In this document: positions 5,608 through 6,898 of the stretch, one piece after another
How positions within the stretch are numbered: the stretch's first letter is position 1
Layout of the letters: the number at the start of each line of letters is the position of its first letter
Source of the DNA: an uncultured Bacillus sp.
Lineage (GTDB): Bacteria > Bacillota > Bacilli > Bacillales > DSM-1321
Reading direction: 5' to 3'
Assembly: GCA_934215995.1 (NCBI GenBank)
Contig: CAKQBC010000127.1
Span: forward strand, 1-6,898
DNA length: 6,898 nt
The notes under the pieces: generated by a model
The model's database searches: none
Told to the model about the DNA's origin: nothing
The model's input: the letters and a program-made list of their open reading frames with translations, nothing else
Made by a program: the position numbers and the translations under genes

Positions 5608-6898
5608 TTACAGCTGTTTCAGTTCCTCAATGCGGTGAAGGACCGCTTCCCTTTTCTCGCTGTAATCTTTTTCTTTCGCGCGTTCTTCCTCGATGACTTT
5701 CGCAGGTGCTTTCTTCACAAAGCCTTCATTGCTCAGTTTCTTTTGGACACGCTCTACTTCTTTATTCAATTTATCCAGTTCTTTTTCAAGACGTTTGATC
5801 TCTTCCTCGACGTTGATCAGGCCTTGCAATGGAAGCATCACTTCCACGCCGGTAACAACCGCTGTCATCGCTTGGCCCGGCTCTTCGACATCCGTTCCGA
5901 TCGCCAAATTCTCCGGGTTGCAGAAGCGCTCGATGTAGCCTCTGTTTTCCTGCAATGCGGAAGCGATTGTTTCGTCCTTCGCCTTCAAGACCATGTTTAC
6001 TTTTTTGCTTAGCGGCGTATTCACTTCAGCACGGATGTTGCGGACTGCACGGATGATTTCAACAAGCAGCTTCATATCCTCTGCAGCTTTCGCATCCGAA
6101 AGTTCCGCGTTCACAGTCGGCCATGCCGCTGTCGTGATCGATTCGCCTTGGTGCGGAAGCGATTGCCAGATTTCCTCGGTGATGAATGGCATGAACGGAT
6201 GAAGCAGTCTCATCGTATTGTCCAGCACGTACGCAAGGATAGAACGGGTTGTTTTCTTCGCAGCTTCGTCATCGCCGTACAATGGCAGTTTCGCCATCTC
6301 GATGTACCAGTCGCAGAAATCATCCCAAATGAAGTTGTAAAGGATTCGGCCCACTTCACCGAACTCGTATTTATCTGCCAGCCTTGTAACTGTCTCGATC
6401 GTTTCATTCAGGCGTGTCAGGATCCACTTATCCGCCACTGATTTCTTGCCGGACAAGTCGATTTCTTCATATGTCATGCCGTCCATATTCATCAATGCGA
6501 ATCGGGAGGCATTCCAGATCTTATTGGCGAAATTCCATACTGCCTCAACCTTTTCTGTGCTGTAACGCAAATCCTGGCCAGGAGCGCTTCCTGTAGAAAG
6601 GAAGTAACGAAGCGAATCGGCACCGTATTTGTCGATGACTTCCATCGGGTCGACACCGTTTCCAAGCGATTTACTCATCTTGCGCCCTTCGCTGTCGCGT
6701 ACCAAACCGTGGATCAGAACATCCTTGAATGGACGCTCGCCTGTAAACTCAAGGCCTTGGAAAATCATACGGGAAACCCAGAAGAAAATAATATCATATC
6801 CTGTCACCAATGCAGCAGTCGGATAGTAGCGCTTGAAGTCCTCGCTGTCTGTATCCGGCCAGCCCATTGTAGAGAACGGCCATAATGCGGAGCTGAAC
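5608..6898 (-). CDS. valS: Valyl-tRNA synthetase, C-terminal half (partial; N-terminus beyond window)
   Basis: This cytoplasmic class I aminoacyl-tRNA synthetase charges tRNA-Val with valine. The 429 visible residues are roughly the second half of a protein of about 880. The reading enters the window at [10 protein letters not shown], a ValRS-typical stretch at the end of the catalytic domain; the frame is open through 6898, so the ATG at 6867 is internal, not the start. The catalytic lysine loop KMSKS is at 6681-6667 (visible residues 73-77) in [14 protein letters not shown]. The anticodon-binding helical domain follows, with the hallmark [15 protein letters not shown]. The last 75 or so residues (from [13 protein letters not shown]) form the charged C-terminal coiled-coil arm that contacts tRNA. 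The HIGH motif and editing domain lie outside the window. The stop is TAA at 5610-5608. Bacillus valS is commonly T-box regulated, but that leader would be off the right edge and cannot be checked here. Confidence 0.98.
   Translation of the reverse strand, partial: FSSALWPFSTMGWPDTDSEDFKRYYPTAALVTGYDIIFFWVSRMIFQGLEFTGERPFKDVLIHGLVRDSEGRKMSKSLGNGVDPMEVIDKYGADSLRYFLSTGSAPGQDLRYSTEKVEAVWNFANKIWNASRFALMNMDGMTYEEIDLSGKKSVADKWILTRLNETIETVTRLADKYEFGEVGRILYNFIWDDFCDWYIEMAKLPLYGDDEAAKKTTRSILAYVLDNTMRLLHPFMPFITEEIWQSLPHQGESITTAAWPTVNAELSDAKAAEDMKLLVEIIRAVRNIRAEVNTPLSKKVNMVLKAKDETIASALQENRGYIERFCNPENLAIGTDVEEPGQAMTAVVTGVEVMLPLQGLINVEEEIKRLEKELDKLNKEVERVQKKLSNEGFVKKAPAKVIEEERAKEKDYSEKREAVLHRIEELKQL

Noticed and set aside
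5536..6012. 158-codon open frame on the plus strand
   Set aside because: It lies entirely antisense to the valS coiled-coil region and hairpin, has no family resemblance (Phe/Leu-rich shadow of Glu/Lys codons) and no ribosome binding site that I can see.

Overview
The window looks like chromosomal DNA of a low-to-moderate GC Gram-positive of the Bacillaceae type. The evidence is strong AGGAGG-like ribosome binding sites, TATAAT-type -10 elements, and a valS-folC gene pair as found in Bacillus. All supported genes lie on the minus strand, so transcription runs from the right edge (6898) to the left edge (1). I see no rRNA, tRNA, CRISPR array, insertion sequence or convincing plus-strand gene.

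From right to left: (1) 6898-5608, the C-terminal half of valyl-tRNA synthetase (valS), followed at once by a perfect 11-bp hairpin with a short T run. (2) 5499-4204, a complete folC (folylpolyglutamate/dihydrofolate synthase). (3) A 118-base gap with a TATAAT element, then 4085-2331, a 584-residue membrane-anchored GAF-GGDEF diguanylate cyclase. Its stop codon sits inside a long terminator hairpin. (4) A 137-base gap with a second TATAAT element, then a large exported protein starting at 2193 and still open at position 1 (731 residues visible). It resembles the DUF5057 family of uncharacterised Bacillus surface proteins.

valS and folC are housekeeping genes. The next two are accessory: a c-di-GMP-producing enzyme and a multidomain secreted protein. 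In Bacillus subtilis folC is followed directly by comC (prepilin peptidase), so these two genes lie where the two gene orders diverge. Both have probable -10 elements with the same 11-base core at nearly the same distance from their start codons, and a terminator lies between them. They are therefore probably separate transcripts, possibly expressed under similar conditions.

The large secreted protein is the least explained part of the window. It carries two diverged copies of an alpha/beta domain separated by an Ig-like domain. One copy holds a CXXCH (haem c type) motif, the inserted domain holds an EF-hand-like calcium loop, and at least one further Ig-like domain follows. Its function is unknown. 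A link to c-di-GMP signalling or to surface or pilus biology is inference from gene position only.
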